DNA of 64,000 bases, taken from positions 589,692 through 653,691 of the forward strand of contig MU278360.1 in the NCBI GenBank assembly GCA_022385755.1, written 5' to 3'. The notes below the pieces were generated by a model. The model ran no database searches, was not told where the DNA came from, and saw nothing but the letters and a program-made list of their open reading frames with translations. The position numbers and the translations under genes were made by a program. Shown here one piece after another: positions 50,777 through 61,798 of this stretch. Numbering within the stretch: the first letter of the stretch is position 1; each line of letters opens with the position of its first letter. This stretch comes from Trametopsis cervina (lineage: Eukaryota > Basidiomycota > Agaricomycetes > Polyporales > Irpicaceae).

Positions 50777-50893
50777 CTTGCGCTATCACCGTTCATCACT
50801 GTTGTAACTACTTTATTTTATTAATTGTACGCTTAAACCTCCCGGACCAGCGAGAGGCTGTGTGGGGCACCTAATATCCTGACTGCCCACAAT

Positions 50894-52278
50894 TTAGGGC
50901 TGGTCAGCCTCATCAATGGATACGTCAGCCACCACTTCGACACCTCGCGCTATAGCTTTTGGCAAGCGATTTCGCAAAGCTGTGATGATTTTATCCTTCA
51001 CTTCTTCGTGTCTCGTAGATTCTACCCCCTCAACATTGAATCCAAACTTAAGCCTTCGAAGTCTTGAAAAGTGGGTGTGGTGCTCCAATTTGTCCTCCAA
51101 GTTGATGAGACGGAGCTTGTCCCACAGAGCGGCATCCTCCTCTTTCCATTGGTGAAATATATCGGCAACAAACACCTCCTCGATGTGGACAGAGGTGATT
51201 GTGGAGAGGACTCTGAGAAAACTCTGCGCGTTGTTATCAGTTGTCTCTTCTTCGTCAAAATGGTAGGTTAGGGACCGCAGCATTCCGTTTGCATGTAAGC
51301 TCAGGGACTCGCGCTCGCCTCCTGCAGAAACAGGCACTATAGCAACTCCTGTGAGACCGCACACGCGCCGTTACAAAGGCAATACTCACAATCCCATTGC
51401 CACGAAAGCCGCATATCCAGGTCATGAAGATGGTCGCCCGTCCGTTCCAAGATGTCTTGCCATACTGGGACTTCAAAGGTGTTCAAGCATTCTACTGCAA
51501 TTGTCTGAATTGGTGGTTCCGCGACCTTTTCTGCTGGCATGATGCGGCATAACATATCGGTACTCCCATGGGTCGCCCTGATGCTCAAAGCGTGCAGGGA
51601 AGATAATGGTTGAATGTCATGCAGCATGTTGTCAGCTGTTTCGAAGCATTCTGGCCCGTCATCATCTTCCCACCGGATGGAATCTACCGATAGAGACTCC
51701 AATTTATGGAATCCGGCAACGAATGAGACAGCGCTTGCAAGACGTGAAAAAGCGACATGTTCGAGACGAAGCAGCTTGACAGTGGAATTCCAGTGTGAAG
51801 GGAAAGGGCCACAGCCAAGAGCGATGATAGTGAGCTCTTCTACGTGGATGAGCTTGTGCAGAAATGTACTCAGCGGCAGTAAGTCGTCCGTCGAGAGCTT
51901 CAGCATAGGTTGGCTACCGGAGAAATCGTCGTCAGACCCACATTCGCTCTCCTTTTCGTCTGTCTCTGCACTGCTATCCGATTCTGCATCATCTAGGACT
52001 GTGGGAACAGCGGCCTTATCTGAGCAGCGGAAGATTACATGTCGTACGCTCTTGTAAATATTCAGGGTATCCGAGTCGAGGTGCTTTAGAGTCTTGTGGT
52101 AGTCTGGCCAGACCAGTTCAATCTGGCGGAATAAACGTTCCTTGCATCGAGGCCACCAGGCTCGTGAAACAAGGGAAAGGGTTTTCAACGTTTCTCGGTC
52201 ATCGACATTGTCGACAACCATATCAAAGAGTTCTCGAGGAAGAAGGGGATGGCCAATGAAACCGTGCCTCATAGACAT
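50894..52278 (-). CDS. F-box protein
   Basis: Start at 52278 (MSMRHGFIGHPLLPREL). The F-box is near the N-terminus: HPLLPRELFDMVVDNVDDRE, TLKTLSLVSRAWWPRCKERL, FRQIELVWPD. The rest contains leucine-rich, repeat-like segments (LHALSIRAT, SRLRRLKFGFNVEG) and an acidic insert (SDSSAETDEKESECGSDDD). This is the common basidiomycete F-box design: a substrate receptor for SCF ubiquitin ligase, with unknown target. The two exons are joined near 51339-51393. The obvious acceptor gives an in-frame TGA; using the TATAG acceptor 13 bases on gives WQWDLPVSAGGE and keeps frame. Ends SIDEADQP at 50894. An upstream in-frame ATG exists at 52374, but MSMRHG fits better. Confidence 0.82.
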
Positions 52279-52702
52279 GATAGTTGTTGAGTAAGAAGAA
52301 TGTTCTCCTGGAGAAGACACTTGAGAGCGAGATATGGCCAAGGGGGGGATTGCGGTTGTTGGGTCGCATTGCATATGTGTGCGCCTCGTCTTATAGCGAT
52401 TTCTGAGATAACGACACGTTGTTCGAGCGTATCCATTGATAAATGGCTTGAGATCTGCAATGCCTACTGGACAATGCAGTGATTCGCCGTATTCGGTAGC
52501 ATGGTGACCAGATTGCGGCTACAAAGAGTAAGTGCCACCAGTGGCCAAACCGCTAGACGGAATACTGTGACAAGCTGTGACTTGTCGCGTGGATCGCGTG
52601 ACCCTACGCGGCGAATCCGGTCGCGCTGTCACAACGTCAACTCTCCTAAGTACTCACGCAACTGGCAGTACACGGGCCCCGTGTAGGTCTAGCCATCATA
52701 CC
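52279..52702. promoter_or_regulatory. divergent promoter between F-box gene and CMR1
   Basis: 424 bases between divergent starts. Around 52575-52625 there are several CGCG-containing sites (CTACGCGGCG, GTCGCGTGGATCGCGTGA) close to the CMR1 side; ACGCG is the core of the MluI cell-cycle box in fungi, which would suit a DNA-replication-stress gene. That is inference from motif only. Confidence 0.35.
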
Positions 52703-54877
52703 ATGGCGGACTTGTGAGTCATTCTTGGTTTTTGTGCTGACTATGTCTTTAATATCTGAGTGCCTGTTTTGCGCAGCGATGAAGAACGTGAAGCAACCAT
52801 TGCGCGTAACCGCGCCCTCCTTGCACAACTGGACGTCACACTAGACATTCCAAAGCCTTCTCCCAAAACACAATCTGTACCTAAGGCAAGGGTGAAGCCT
52901 GTCAAGCCAGCGAAGAAAAGGGAGAAACGCTCACAATCTCCCGCACCTGCTCCCCTTCGACAATCTAAGCGGCTTCGACGGACGATGCCAGCTCTCGACG
53001 AAACCCCTGAACAGCGCAGAATACGAGAGGTACGCCAGTTATTTACTGTACTTCCCAGCGTGGAATCTCAAACAGTATGTTATCAGCAAGAAGAGGAAGC
53101 TCTGCGCAAGAAAGCTGAAGATGAACGGTTAGCTGAGGAGGAACGTGCGCGCGAAGCCTCGAAGCCTCGACATGCCGATCTGGAGATGTATACCCTACTA
53201 GAAGACACGACTGCCTCTGAGGTACTAGGTCTAACCTCACTCCTGGAACATACATTGAAGTCGAGCCATACAAGACCGGTCGGTAGGCAAGAAGATGGGT
53301 TTGACGAAGATCCTAGGGAGAAACGGGCTTTGGCGGAGTTGAGAGCAAAATTTCACAGTGAGGGACTTGCCTCACGAGCCAAGGTCACAAGAGAGCGCAT
53401 CTATTCAGCCGCATATCACCCAGAGGTTAGAAAGGATCTTATCTTCTTCGGAGGTACGCACAGAATTTAATGCACCGTTATTCCTCTAATTCTCTCGATT
53501 AGACAAGCATGGGGCGTTGGGCATCTGGGACCCCGGCGCCGAGCCAGAGGTAGCGGATGACGATGACAACAGTGCTCCTACTGGAAACGAAGAAGGCGGC
53601 AAATACTGGCGTATGCAACTGCACTGGCCTGCAACATCATCATCTTCAATTTCGGCCATCAAATTTGATCCTGTAGACTCTCACAGTGTATGTTTGTTTC
53701 TTATCAGCAAACGCCCTTCTCACTTTTGGTGTGGATATAGGTATACACAAGCTCCTACGACTGCACCATTAGGAGTACGTCATTTGTCTCGGGCATATCT
53801 AGAGAAGTTTTCGACAACGATGGTATCGCTATACAGTCCTTCGACCTGACACCATCAGGGCATGAGCTGTGGTTCTCCGACAAATCTGGTGGTGTGACGC
53901 ACTTGGACCTGAGAGAGGACAAATCAAAGGCGCGCTGGTACCAACTGTCAGCCGACAAGATTGGCTGTGTCAGTATCAATCCCGTTGATCCTATGTTCTT
54001 GCTCACCGCTTCGAATAGTAGGGCGTTACGGTTGGTACTGTCATCAGATGGGCTACATGCGTAACTGACAAAATCGCATCTTTAGTGTGTGGGATGCTCG
54101 AAAGTTAGATGCACTGAGCAAAGACCGATCAAGCCCTGTTGAGATACATTTTGACGAAATCGAAGAGTCTATGAAGGCGAAGTCCAACGCGGGTTTGATG
54201 CGTGCTGAGTGGAGGCACGGCCAATCAGCAAGCTCCGCATATTGGGATTCGCACGGCCGACGTATAGTGAGTACAAGTTATGATAACACCATCAGACGTG
54301 CGTACCCTGAATGCAGCAACTTTGGATGACATTGACATATTTTGTGCTGTTTGGCAGTATGGGACGTGAAACCCGAATTTATGCAACGGAGTGGACCATT
54401 TCCTACCTTCCGCCCAACTTCAACGTTCTCGCACAACTGCCAAACCGTAAGTTATATCTGCCTAGTACGCCCTGATCAGGCTGTCTATAAAGGCTAAAAT
54501 GTCTTGCAGGGTAAATGGGTGACTATCCTTAGGGCACAATGGAGCCCAAGCCCGGACGCCTATCCCCATATTACGGTGAGTATTCATAGAATTTCGATCA
54601 TATACAGACATGATACAAACGTCCACCAAACAGATTGGTAACATGGACCATACAATCGATATTCGGACGTACAAGGTTCGTGCTCGTCAGTGTTGCCGGT
54701 GCCCTCAGCCCACTGACGAGTTTTGACATTTTGCAGGGTGAATTAGTTGCGAAGCTACAAGACAAGAAGAAGATCAGCGCTGTACAAGCTGTTACTTGCT
54801 CGCACCCGACTCTGGTCAACCGAATTGCTTCAGGGAATGCCAGTGGACGATGTGTACTATTCTCTCCCACTGAATGA
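52703..54877 (+). CDS. CMR1: WD40 DNA-damage-binding protein CMR1/WDR76
   Basis: Exon 1 is tiny (MADF) and splices to DEEREATIARNRALLAQLDV. A basic segment follows (VKPVKPAKKREKRSQSPAP, LRQSKRLRRTMP), then a Glu/Lys/Arg coiled region and the conserved entry to the propeller, RERIYSAAYHPEVRKDLIFF with GDKHGALGIWDPG. WD40 blades continue with SISAIKFDPVDSHS, LWFSDKSGGVTHLDL, INPVDPMFLLTASNS, VWDARKLDAL, SAYWDSHGRRIVSTSYDNTI and FGRTRFVLVSVAGALSP or a spliced variant of it. It ends GRCVLFSPTE at TGA 54875-54877. About nine exons. In yeast, Cmr1 binds damaged DNA and gathers with protein quality-control foci during replication stress; in animals WDR76 is a CUL4 receptor. The late exon joins are approximate. 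Confidence 0.9.
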
Positions 54878-54987
54878 TCCTTGACCAAGAAACTGTGTAT
54901 TGTAGTATAATAATTTACATATTTGGATATATATATTTGTGTTCATAGCCATTCATTGAGCAACACGATCAACTGAACCGGCTATAT

Positions 54988-54992
54988 AAAAA
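54988..54992 (-). terminator. RNA polymerase III terminator of tRNA-Ser
   Basis: A run of five T on the minus strand starts two bases after the discriminator base of the tRNA, as expected for Pol III termination. Confidence 0.7.
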
Positions 54993-54993
54993 G

Positions 54994-55087
54994 CGTCACC
55001 TGAGCGATTCGAACACTCGCGTGCAAAGCACAACCGCTGGCAGCTAGAAATAGCAGGCGATCCCGTTAACCACTCCGGCAAAGTGAC
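54994..55087 (-). tRNA. tRNA-Ser(GCT) with a 12-base intron
   Basis: Read on the minus strand, GTCACTT (5') pairs with AGGTGAC (3') to form a 7-bp acceptor stem with one G.T pair, discriminator G. The D arm is CCG-loop-CGG with GGTTAA. The anticodon stem ATCGC/GCGGT frames loop CTGCTA-intron-A with anticodon GCT. The intron TTTCTAGCTGCC sits one base after the anticodon, the canonical place. A long variable arm (GTGC TTT GCAC) marks class II serine tRNA, and the T arm is GAGTG TTCGAAT CGCTC. All stems pair. The 94-base span includes the intron. Confidence 0.93.
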
Positions 55088-55286
55088 CTAAACATTTTTA
55101 ATTAACACACCAATCAATCATGAGACGCGTATTATTGGTCATAATATTATACATAAGTACTCGACAAACAACATATACATAGAGGGAACCGCATCTCTTT
55201 TACATCAAGCGTGTGGTGTGCGGCGATGAAGTCCTTTCAACATTCCCTCCCTCCCACTGATAGGAATTGATACTGAAAGTCTCTCA

Positions 55287-57569
55287 CTAGTTAGGGGCGA
55301 GGATATGCGGATAGCAAGAGTAGTTCTCATCCGATGTACCCTTCCATCCAACTATCGAACAGAGTATAAGAAAGAAGACTGAAGGATCAAAATAGATAGA
55401 ACCTACCGCACTGCCAACAGTCCAGGAGGTGCGCTGGATCATACTTCTGTTTCACTTTCAACAACTCTTGGTAATTCTTGCCCCAATACGACTGTTCGTG
55501 GTCTACCTCATAAACATCGCCTTCGTTCTGCAAGCATGTGATGAGGCTCTGGGGTAGACGTCCGAGGAGTGGAGCAAGCTTACGAAATACGATCCCGAAT
55601 TCGGTGCGAGGGCTCTCAGGGAGCCTACGACGTCCACGCTCATATTCCTGTACACGGCCTCTGACACCGACAGTGGTGCGTTGTAATCCCACGCGCCATG
55701 GATCGTGAGGTGCCAGAGCGAATCACGCCAAGCTGGCGTGACGCTTGTGCGGCCGCCTCCGTATGAGCCATTGTAGAGCACTGGAGTAGCCGCCACAATG
55801 TATAGCGGTCCTTGCGGGAAGCTGTTCACGATCGCCTTTGAGAGAGCCGTACGATCCGAAGGCGAAGCAAAGTTGACCGTGGGTATGAGGCGTGAGCCAA
55901 TGATGGCTGATGGTCCGACGGTAGCTTCTGCTGCAAGGACGTACTTGTTGAAGAAGCTCAGCCAATTCGGGAGCGTCTCGACCACTGCCGTTCCGTTGTG
56001 TGCCTGGGCAAATGCCACTGCGTCTGTCATCGAGGCTTTTGCGTCCTCCAATGACTGCAGCGGGTTGACGTAAATCAAGTTATTAGGAAGGATGTGACCG
56101 CCCCACCCTTCTTGTCCCCACTTGAAGATGAAATGCGGGTTAGAATTGACACATCGACTGTCAAGATCACGATATTACCTTGGAGGCTTTGTCCACCATA
56201 AGCTCCACCCATGCAGCTTGAGATCCGACGTCGGCTGCATCATAGCTCACAAAAGCACTGGATACGATGTCATATTAATCACATGATGAAGAAGATGGAC
56301 TTACACCTGAAGGGGGATAGGCCTTGGTTCAACCACCTGAGTGCTGCTCATGACCACTCCAAATGCATTGCCACCTCCGCCCCGGAGCGCAAAGAACAGG
56401 TCCTGATTTTGACATTCGTTTGCAGTGCGCAATACGCCATCGGCTGTTACGACTTCAAATTGTACGACGCGATCAACTCCGAGCCCAAAGACGGGGGAAA
56501 GAACGGAGTGACCGCCGCCGAGGAGCCAGCCGCCAGACGCGCCAACGCTTTGATGATAACCACCTAAATGATCAAGTTTCGGTCTATTACAATGTTCAGA
56601 CATCTCGGAGTATCCGCAGCGTACCGATGATCGTGACGTTATGCGAGTCAGCGAACTGATAGGCCTCTTGCCACATAACGCCAGCGCCGATAGTGATAGC
56701 ATGATATGCAGTGGATTGACCGCAGCCAGTCGGAACAAACGCAACATGGTAGGTGAGTCCTTTGATGTTTCGGGTCTAATAGAATGGCGTGAGCAGACCA
56801 GGCCTTAGCAATCGAGGTGACTAACCCATAGGGCCAGTGCGCCCGGTAAAGATGATCGGCCTTCGCACAATCAGCAAAAAGCGTAGGGCATACGTGGAAT
56901 GACAGAGCGCACACCTTTATAATCATGCCCGCTGTTTTTCACCGTAAGAGGAACTTGATTCTGGCGTGAAAATCGAAGCGCGGCTGCGACGTCTGAAGGA
57001 GAAGTCACATTGACCTATGCAGAAGGTTAATTCACCGCGCAAGCAATGATGTGGACTCACGCACGTAATATGGTGGTACGCTTCCCTGAGAACAATTCGC
57101 GGTTTGCCACGCCTGGGGATCGCTGGGATCGTTGTTGTTCAAAAGGCAGCCCCGCGACGTTGCTTGACATGTTTCCCATTGCGGCTAAAGGGCAGTGTAC
57201 ACAGTGAGAAGATTTATGTGAGTTCATATCAGATGGCGTACCGCCTGGCCAGTCATCGAACTTCAGTATGCACACGCACAGAAATTGAGCGAAGGAGCTC
57301 ACAACATAGGCACCAAATTGACTGGTTCGATATAGGGTATCTACGTATCCGGCCTCCACCACAGCGCATGCGGCTTCGTCGCGCCCCACGAATTCACCGT
57401 CAAATGTTGAAAAACACGGCGATGAAACTGGCTTAGCAGTGTGCAGACGTCCGCCGACGGTCGCATTTAGAGCGTTCAGGCTCTGTACATCCACCGCGGT
57501 GATCGGGACGCGAGCTTTAGTTGCCACGACCAGTGACAGCACGGTGGCGAATTTGCTGAGGATTACCAT
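55287..57569 (-). CDS. secreted FAD-dependent oxidase, berberine-bridge-enzyme family
   Basis: Start at 57569; MVILSKFATVLSLVVATKA is a signal peptide. FAD-domain landmarks: VNVTSPSDVAAALRFSR, QNQVPLTVKNSGHDYKGRSS with the His that in this family carries FAD covalently, GAGVMWQEAYQFAD, VGASGGWLLGGGHSVLSPVF, GLGVDRVVQFEVVTADG, NQDLFFALRGGGGNAFGVVM. The C-terminal BBE segment is NYQELLKVKQKYDPAHLLDC with WQCVGWKGTSDENYSCY. Where bicovalent members have Cys (GxCxxVGxGG), this reads GYHQSVGASGG, so a single His link is expected. About nine exons, roughly 580 residues, with several Asn-X-Ser/Thr sites (NAT, NGS, NMS). Fungal relatives oxidise sugars or alkaloid-like alcohols outside the cell. Substrate unknown. 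The last exon ends PHILAPN at TAG 55287-55289. Confidence 0.9.
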
Positions 57570-57922
57570 CGCCTTGAAGTTAGAGTGCTCAAAACGCGGA
57601 CTGCGGCCTTGGTAGCAAGCGCATGCATTTTATACACATCCAGTCCTTGCCGGCACTGTCAAGGTGTAAATGATGGTTATTCAGACTGATGCGTTTTGAT
57701 ATCTGACCACGCCGACACCTGTTAACCCTTGATACGAACGCGGAGTCCAATAACAATTTGACATTTCGAAGCTATTTCCGTGTACACGTCGGCCAAATCG
57801 AAGTCTATAGGGATGACTCAGCCAGGCACACACCGCCCTCCCAAGACTCCGCACATTTCTTCTGTGCCTAGGGGTTAGAAGCGTTCTATTGCACGTTTCA
57901 GTTGACACGAATATACTCACCT
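57570..57922. other. intergenic
   Basis: 353 bases between the FAD oxidase start and the hydrolase stop, holding the oxidase promoter. No gene recognised; the short frame at 57681-57920 is unsupported. Confidence 0.4.
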
Positions 57923-59143
57923 CTAGATATGTTCTGCCAGAAAACGTACAAATGGCTCAGGGTCTTCATAATGCCACTGGCAAAGAAGTAGCAGCAGGTG
58001 CAGAGTATTAGGGGATTGAAGGACTTACGAAATGATTCTTTCCAGTAAGCTTGACCATGTCACATTTCCTCCTCACTTCACCCTCGCCGGGCGTCATCTC
58101 CAACATGTCACTGATCACTTTGAAGGCCCATGCGAAGATGGACGGAGACATATCTGAGCTCAACCCTACAATCTTGACGTCCTTCCAAAGCCCTTTCGTG
58201 TCAAAGATACTGTGTCGCAAGTTCTTGTCGAAGACCTCGGGGCGGAATAAGAGTACAAGCAAAACACGCGCAGCTAGCTCCGGACTACTGATTGACGCCA
58301 ATTCGCTAGGAGATATGCGCGACGCAGTTGGTGAGAAGCGAGGATCGGCGGATAGTTCATGCATATCGTATCTGGTTTGGAGAGTCTCGGGTGTGACGGC
58401 CTCTGCAGTGGGCAACGGGTTGCAGAAGGAGCTAACCCAGGATATGAATGCTGCCGTTCTATCAGTATCGGGTATTGTGGGGTCGTCCATTGGTGTGATG
58501 ACTCCCGGAGGTAACTGGGATCCAATGATAGGACTGGGAGGATCTGGAGAATATGTCAGTGTGCGACGGGTTTCGCTTCCTCCTATACTTACCGTACATG
58601 AAGAATGTACGCAAGTGACGATCGAGGACGGCGCTCACCCGAGGGTCGAGCTGGGCAATGTTTGAAAATAGGGAATAAATGACGCAGTTCGCGATTGACC
58701 AAGCTAAGATCGAAACACCACCAAGCTGTCTTTCGCCATCCTGCTGTGGGGCAGGGATGTCTTGTGTCTCGATGAGCTGCGCTATGGCACTAGCAACTTC
58801 AAATGCTTGGTCTCGGAGAGCAACCGACTGTATTCGACTATCTGATGATTGAAACCGTTCGAACTCTTCATCGGTGAAGGGGCTCGATCCTGGATATTCT
58901 CGCATATTAAGAGCGATGAAGCGGAGGTTATTCGCTTCAGCGTATTGAAACATGGGACGGAAAATAGCTATAATATTGAGGACGTCAGAGCGATCAACGA
59001 GTAGAACAAAGTATATCCTTACCGCTATGAAAAATGAGTCCATGAATGAGAAAGATGGTGCGATAATGCGACTGCCCATGAGGTGCACCGGAGTCCTCGT
59101 AATAGAGGACAGCGCCTTGCTTGTTGACCTGTATAGTCGGCAT
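57923..59143 (-). CDS. alpha/beta hydrolase
   Basis: Start at 59143: MPTIQVNKQGAVLYYEDSG, then YRTIFLIHGLIFHS (the HG oxyanion strand). After an intron comes FRPMFQYAEANNLRFIALNM, REYPGSSPFTDEEFERF, and ASAIAQLIETQDIP. The nucleophile-elbow position reads GGVSILAWSIANCVIYSLF, i.e. AWSIA instead of the usual GxSxG. A lid-like insert follows, with HELSADPRFSP, RVLLVLLFRPEVFDKNL and VKIVGLSSDMSPSIFAWAF. Catalytic His is in KLTGKNHFWHYEDPEPF, ending VRFLAEHI at TAG 57923-57925. About 360 residues. The fold is common in basidiomycetes as a cytosolic esterase or hydrolase of unknown substrate. The frame of exon 1 is distinct from the longer but unrelated open frame that overlaps it. Confidence 0.82.
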
Positions 59144-61798
59144 GATATACGGAGCGTAAAGGTGGGGTGCAGGTACGCGTGCCAGCCAAAGGAGGTTATA
59201 TAGGTTTGCAGTAGTGGGGTAACGACTCCCACTGGGGTCCTGCGCGACTTGGAGCTTACCAACTGCGACAGATCGACCTGAGAAGAGAACACACCGGCCT
59301 AGTTTATGTCAGCCGAAGACATTCAGCAGAAGAGACAGGATGAGTAATTAGGTCCGAATGGGGGCTAGCCATGGCCAGAGATCATGGTTTGAAGTAACAT
59401 AGTCAATGTTAGGTGCCGCCATATCACAATGTATGAATCACCGAATCTTAAAATCGCGCGGATGTGGACAGATAGAGCATTCAGTAATGTGAACGGGGGA
59501 AGATGACGCACCAATTACGACGACTCATAGGGCGAAGGAGCCGAAGCAGCTTGGACAGGTGCAACGGTGTATTCCATCTGTGATTCGTTCAAGGATGGTA
59601 TCGTTCACATGTCTACTTTGTTGAAACCACCAGTTAACGTAATTCCTCCAGATATGATCCCCCAGGCAATGCGCTGATGTTGCTGGATCCTCGTCATGCC
59701 ACTAAATCGAACTACATCAGACGGAAAGTCATACCAGGTGGAGCGATCTTACGAGATGTACCCTGCTAGACACGCACATCACAATGTAGTGCCTCTATGA
59801 TCCACTCCACCAGACGTTGTGGATCCTGTGTTAACTTGCTGTACCAAATGCGGCCAGCAGACCTGATATCTGGCCTCTGCTCACGACTTTGGAGTGTTCC
59901 CACATTATCATGTTTTGGATTATGTTACGGACATTTTCGACATATGTCTCGATGTTTGAGAAGAATGGCAACAGGACTCGCTGGCTAAGTCGGCCCTATT
60001 CACGGACGCTGGATCGCATGACAACATATGCGACGTCGATCGGAGAGGCGCCACATATGTCGTATCGCTGCATGAGCGCTGGGACCTGGTGCAGTTAAAG
60101 ACAGCGCTGAACCTTAGGCAGACCTGCCTAGCCGTGTCGTCCGGTGAGGGAACTGACCAAGGCGAAAGTACTCCATAAGGTCAAAGAGCGCGCCACAACT
60201 AGAACAGGTTGACCTATGGATGGCCGTCAATCGTGAATTTGTAGTCCAACAGAGAATATAGCAATCACTCACTCCCGAGAGCGTGGTAAACCTCCTTCCA
60301 GTAGGACGCTCGCCTTAGGGCAACGTTGTTTTCACGGGGGAAACATGAAGGCGCTGTATTCGAACAAGTCGAAATCAGAGCACCACCATGTCTCTGCCCC
60401 TGGGCCCTGTTATGCGCTGGTGATGAGGTGTGAAACCGTCCTTGGAATTGGGAATTCCGTGGTTACACGAAGCGACTGCCAAGATACGAGCTTCCAGTGG
60501 GTTGAAGTGATTGAGTTTTGTTTATTAAAAGAGCTTGATCCGGGCTCATCCCTCACTTCGTGCGAATGGGGTGAAGGCTGCGGCACGTATACAACAACAG
60601 TGGCGTTAGCTGCCAACATAGAGCACCGGGTGCAGTTTTTGGTGACTGGCAGAGTCGACATCGTGACAAACATGCTGCATAGCGAAGGCGAGACTGCAAC
60701 AACATTGCAGGTATGGACGATGCTAAGAGGCTTCTATGGCGGTCGGAACATGCCAAGTTCATAGAGCCTGAGGCTCGCAAGAACAGATTATCGGTTAATA
60801 CCAGGAGGGTGACTTTATGCTTTGATACCTCGGAACATAACGCTATATCAGAGGGTGTCAGGATCCATCCAGCGGAACCTACGTTTTCAGTAGAGGTGTA
60901 GTGGACACTCTGTAATGACCCAGGTTCACAGTCATGCAACAGATATCGTATGTTTGAGTACGACGACGTCACGTCCCTTCAAAGCTCTGGGTTGGATATA
61001 TTATACAAGGCGCGACGAAAAACACTCACCAAGCTTGACGACATCTCGTCACGCACAACCAATGTTTGTTATGGTCCACAACCCGAAGGCATCGGGCCTT
61101 TAGTGGAGAGATATGTTTACAATCACAGTCTCCCTCAAAGTGTGTTTTGTTGTGGGTATGTTGCCTTCAATCCCTCCGACTCGGAGGCGTAAACGTAAAC
61201 ACCCCATCTCACAAAGCTTGCAGACGAGACAAGCCCGCAAGAGAGTGGATGGGGTCTCAGGTTTCAAGCCACAAAGCCGTACCCGGGTCTGTCTAGCAGC
61301 ATTGATTGTAATAGTGGTGCTGGTGTTTCCGGAATATGTAAAAACTTGGTCCACATACGTTTCCTAGTATGTATCGCAGCAGAGTCAAACAGGCATTGAT
61401 GTCCATCGAGTAGAAACTAAGGGATTATGGGAGGCAAATGGCTCACGGACGGTCGGTGACAAGTGGATGATAAGGTTGAGGACGAGTGGTTTGGGATATC
61501 CCAGCTGGGGTTCAGCTAAGCGCGGAAGATATCTGGGCGGGCCGTGCGGCGCCGATCATGATACGGTACACAAAGCCTGAGCTACAGTAGCCTGAGAAAG
61601 GCTGAAGCACCAAAAGAGAGGGGTCAAGGAGGAAATGTGTAAAATGGTTATTAATGCGACAACTAGAGTATGAGTATTGAGACGATAGAGTAATAATCCA
61701 AGAAGAGTTGAGATAGGGAAACCTCATAGTGAGTTAAATATTCGAGTCCTTGGGATCACTACAACTTGGAGATGTGAAGATATATCTTGCCTGCCTAC
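59144..61798. other. gene-poor stretch, about 2.65 kb
   Basis: The longest stretch without a supportable gene. Several frames of 60-140 codons exist on both strands (for example + 60345-60764, + 60950-61192, - 60553-60972), but none has recognisable motifs, a clean splice chain or a family resemblance. No terminal repeats, target-site duplications or reverse-transcriptase/transposase motifs were seen. It may contain decayed sequence or long UTRs of the flanking minus-strand genes. Confidence 0.4.

Noticed and set aside
58462..59292. Minus-strand 276-codon frame overlapping the hydrolase start
   Set aside because: Its N-terminal half is a different frame and reads through an intron; the true first exon is MPTIQVNKQG in the other frame.
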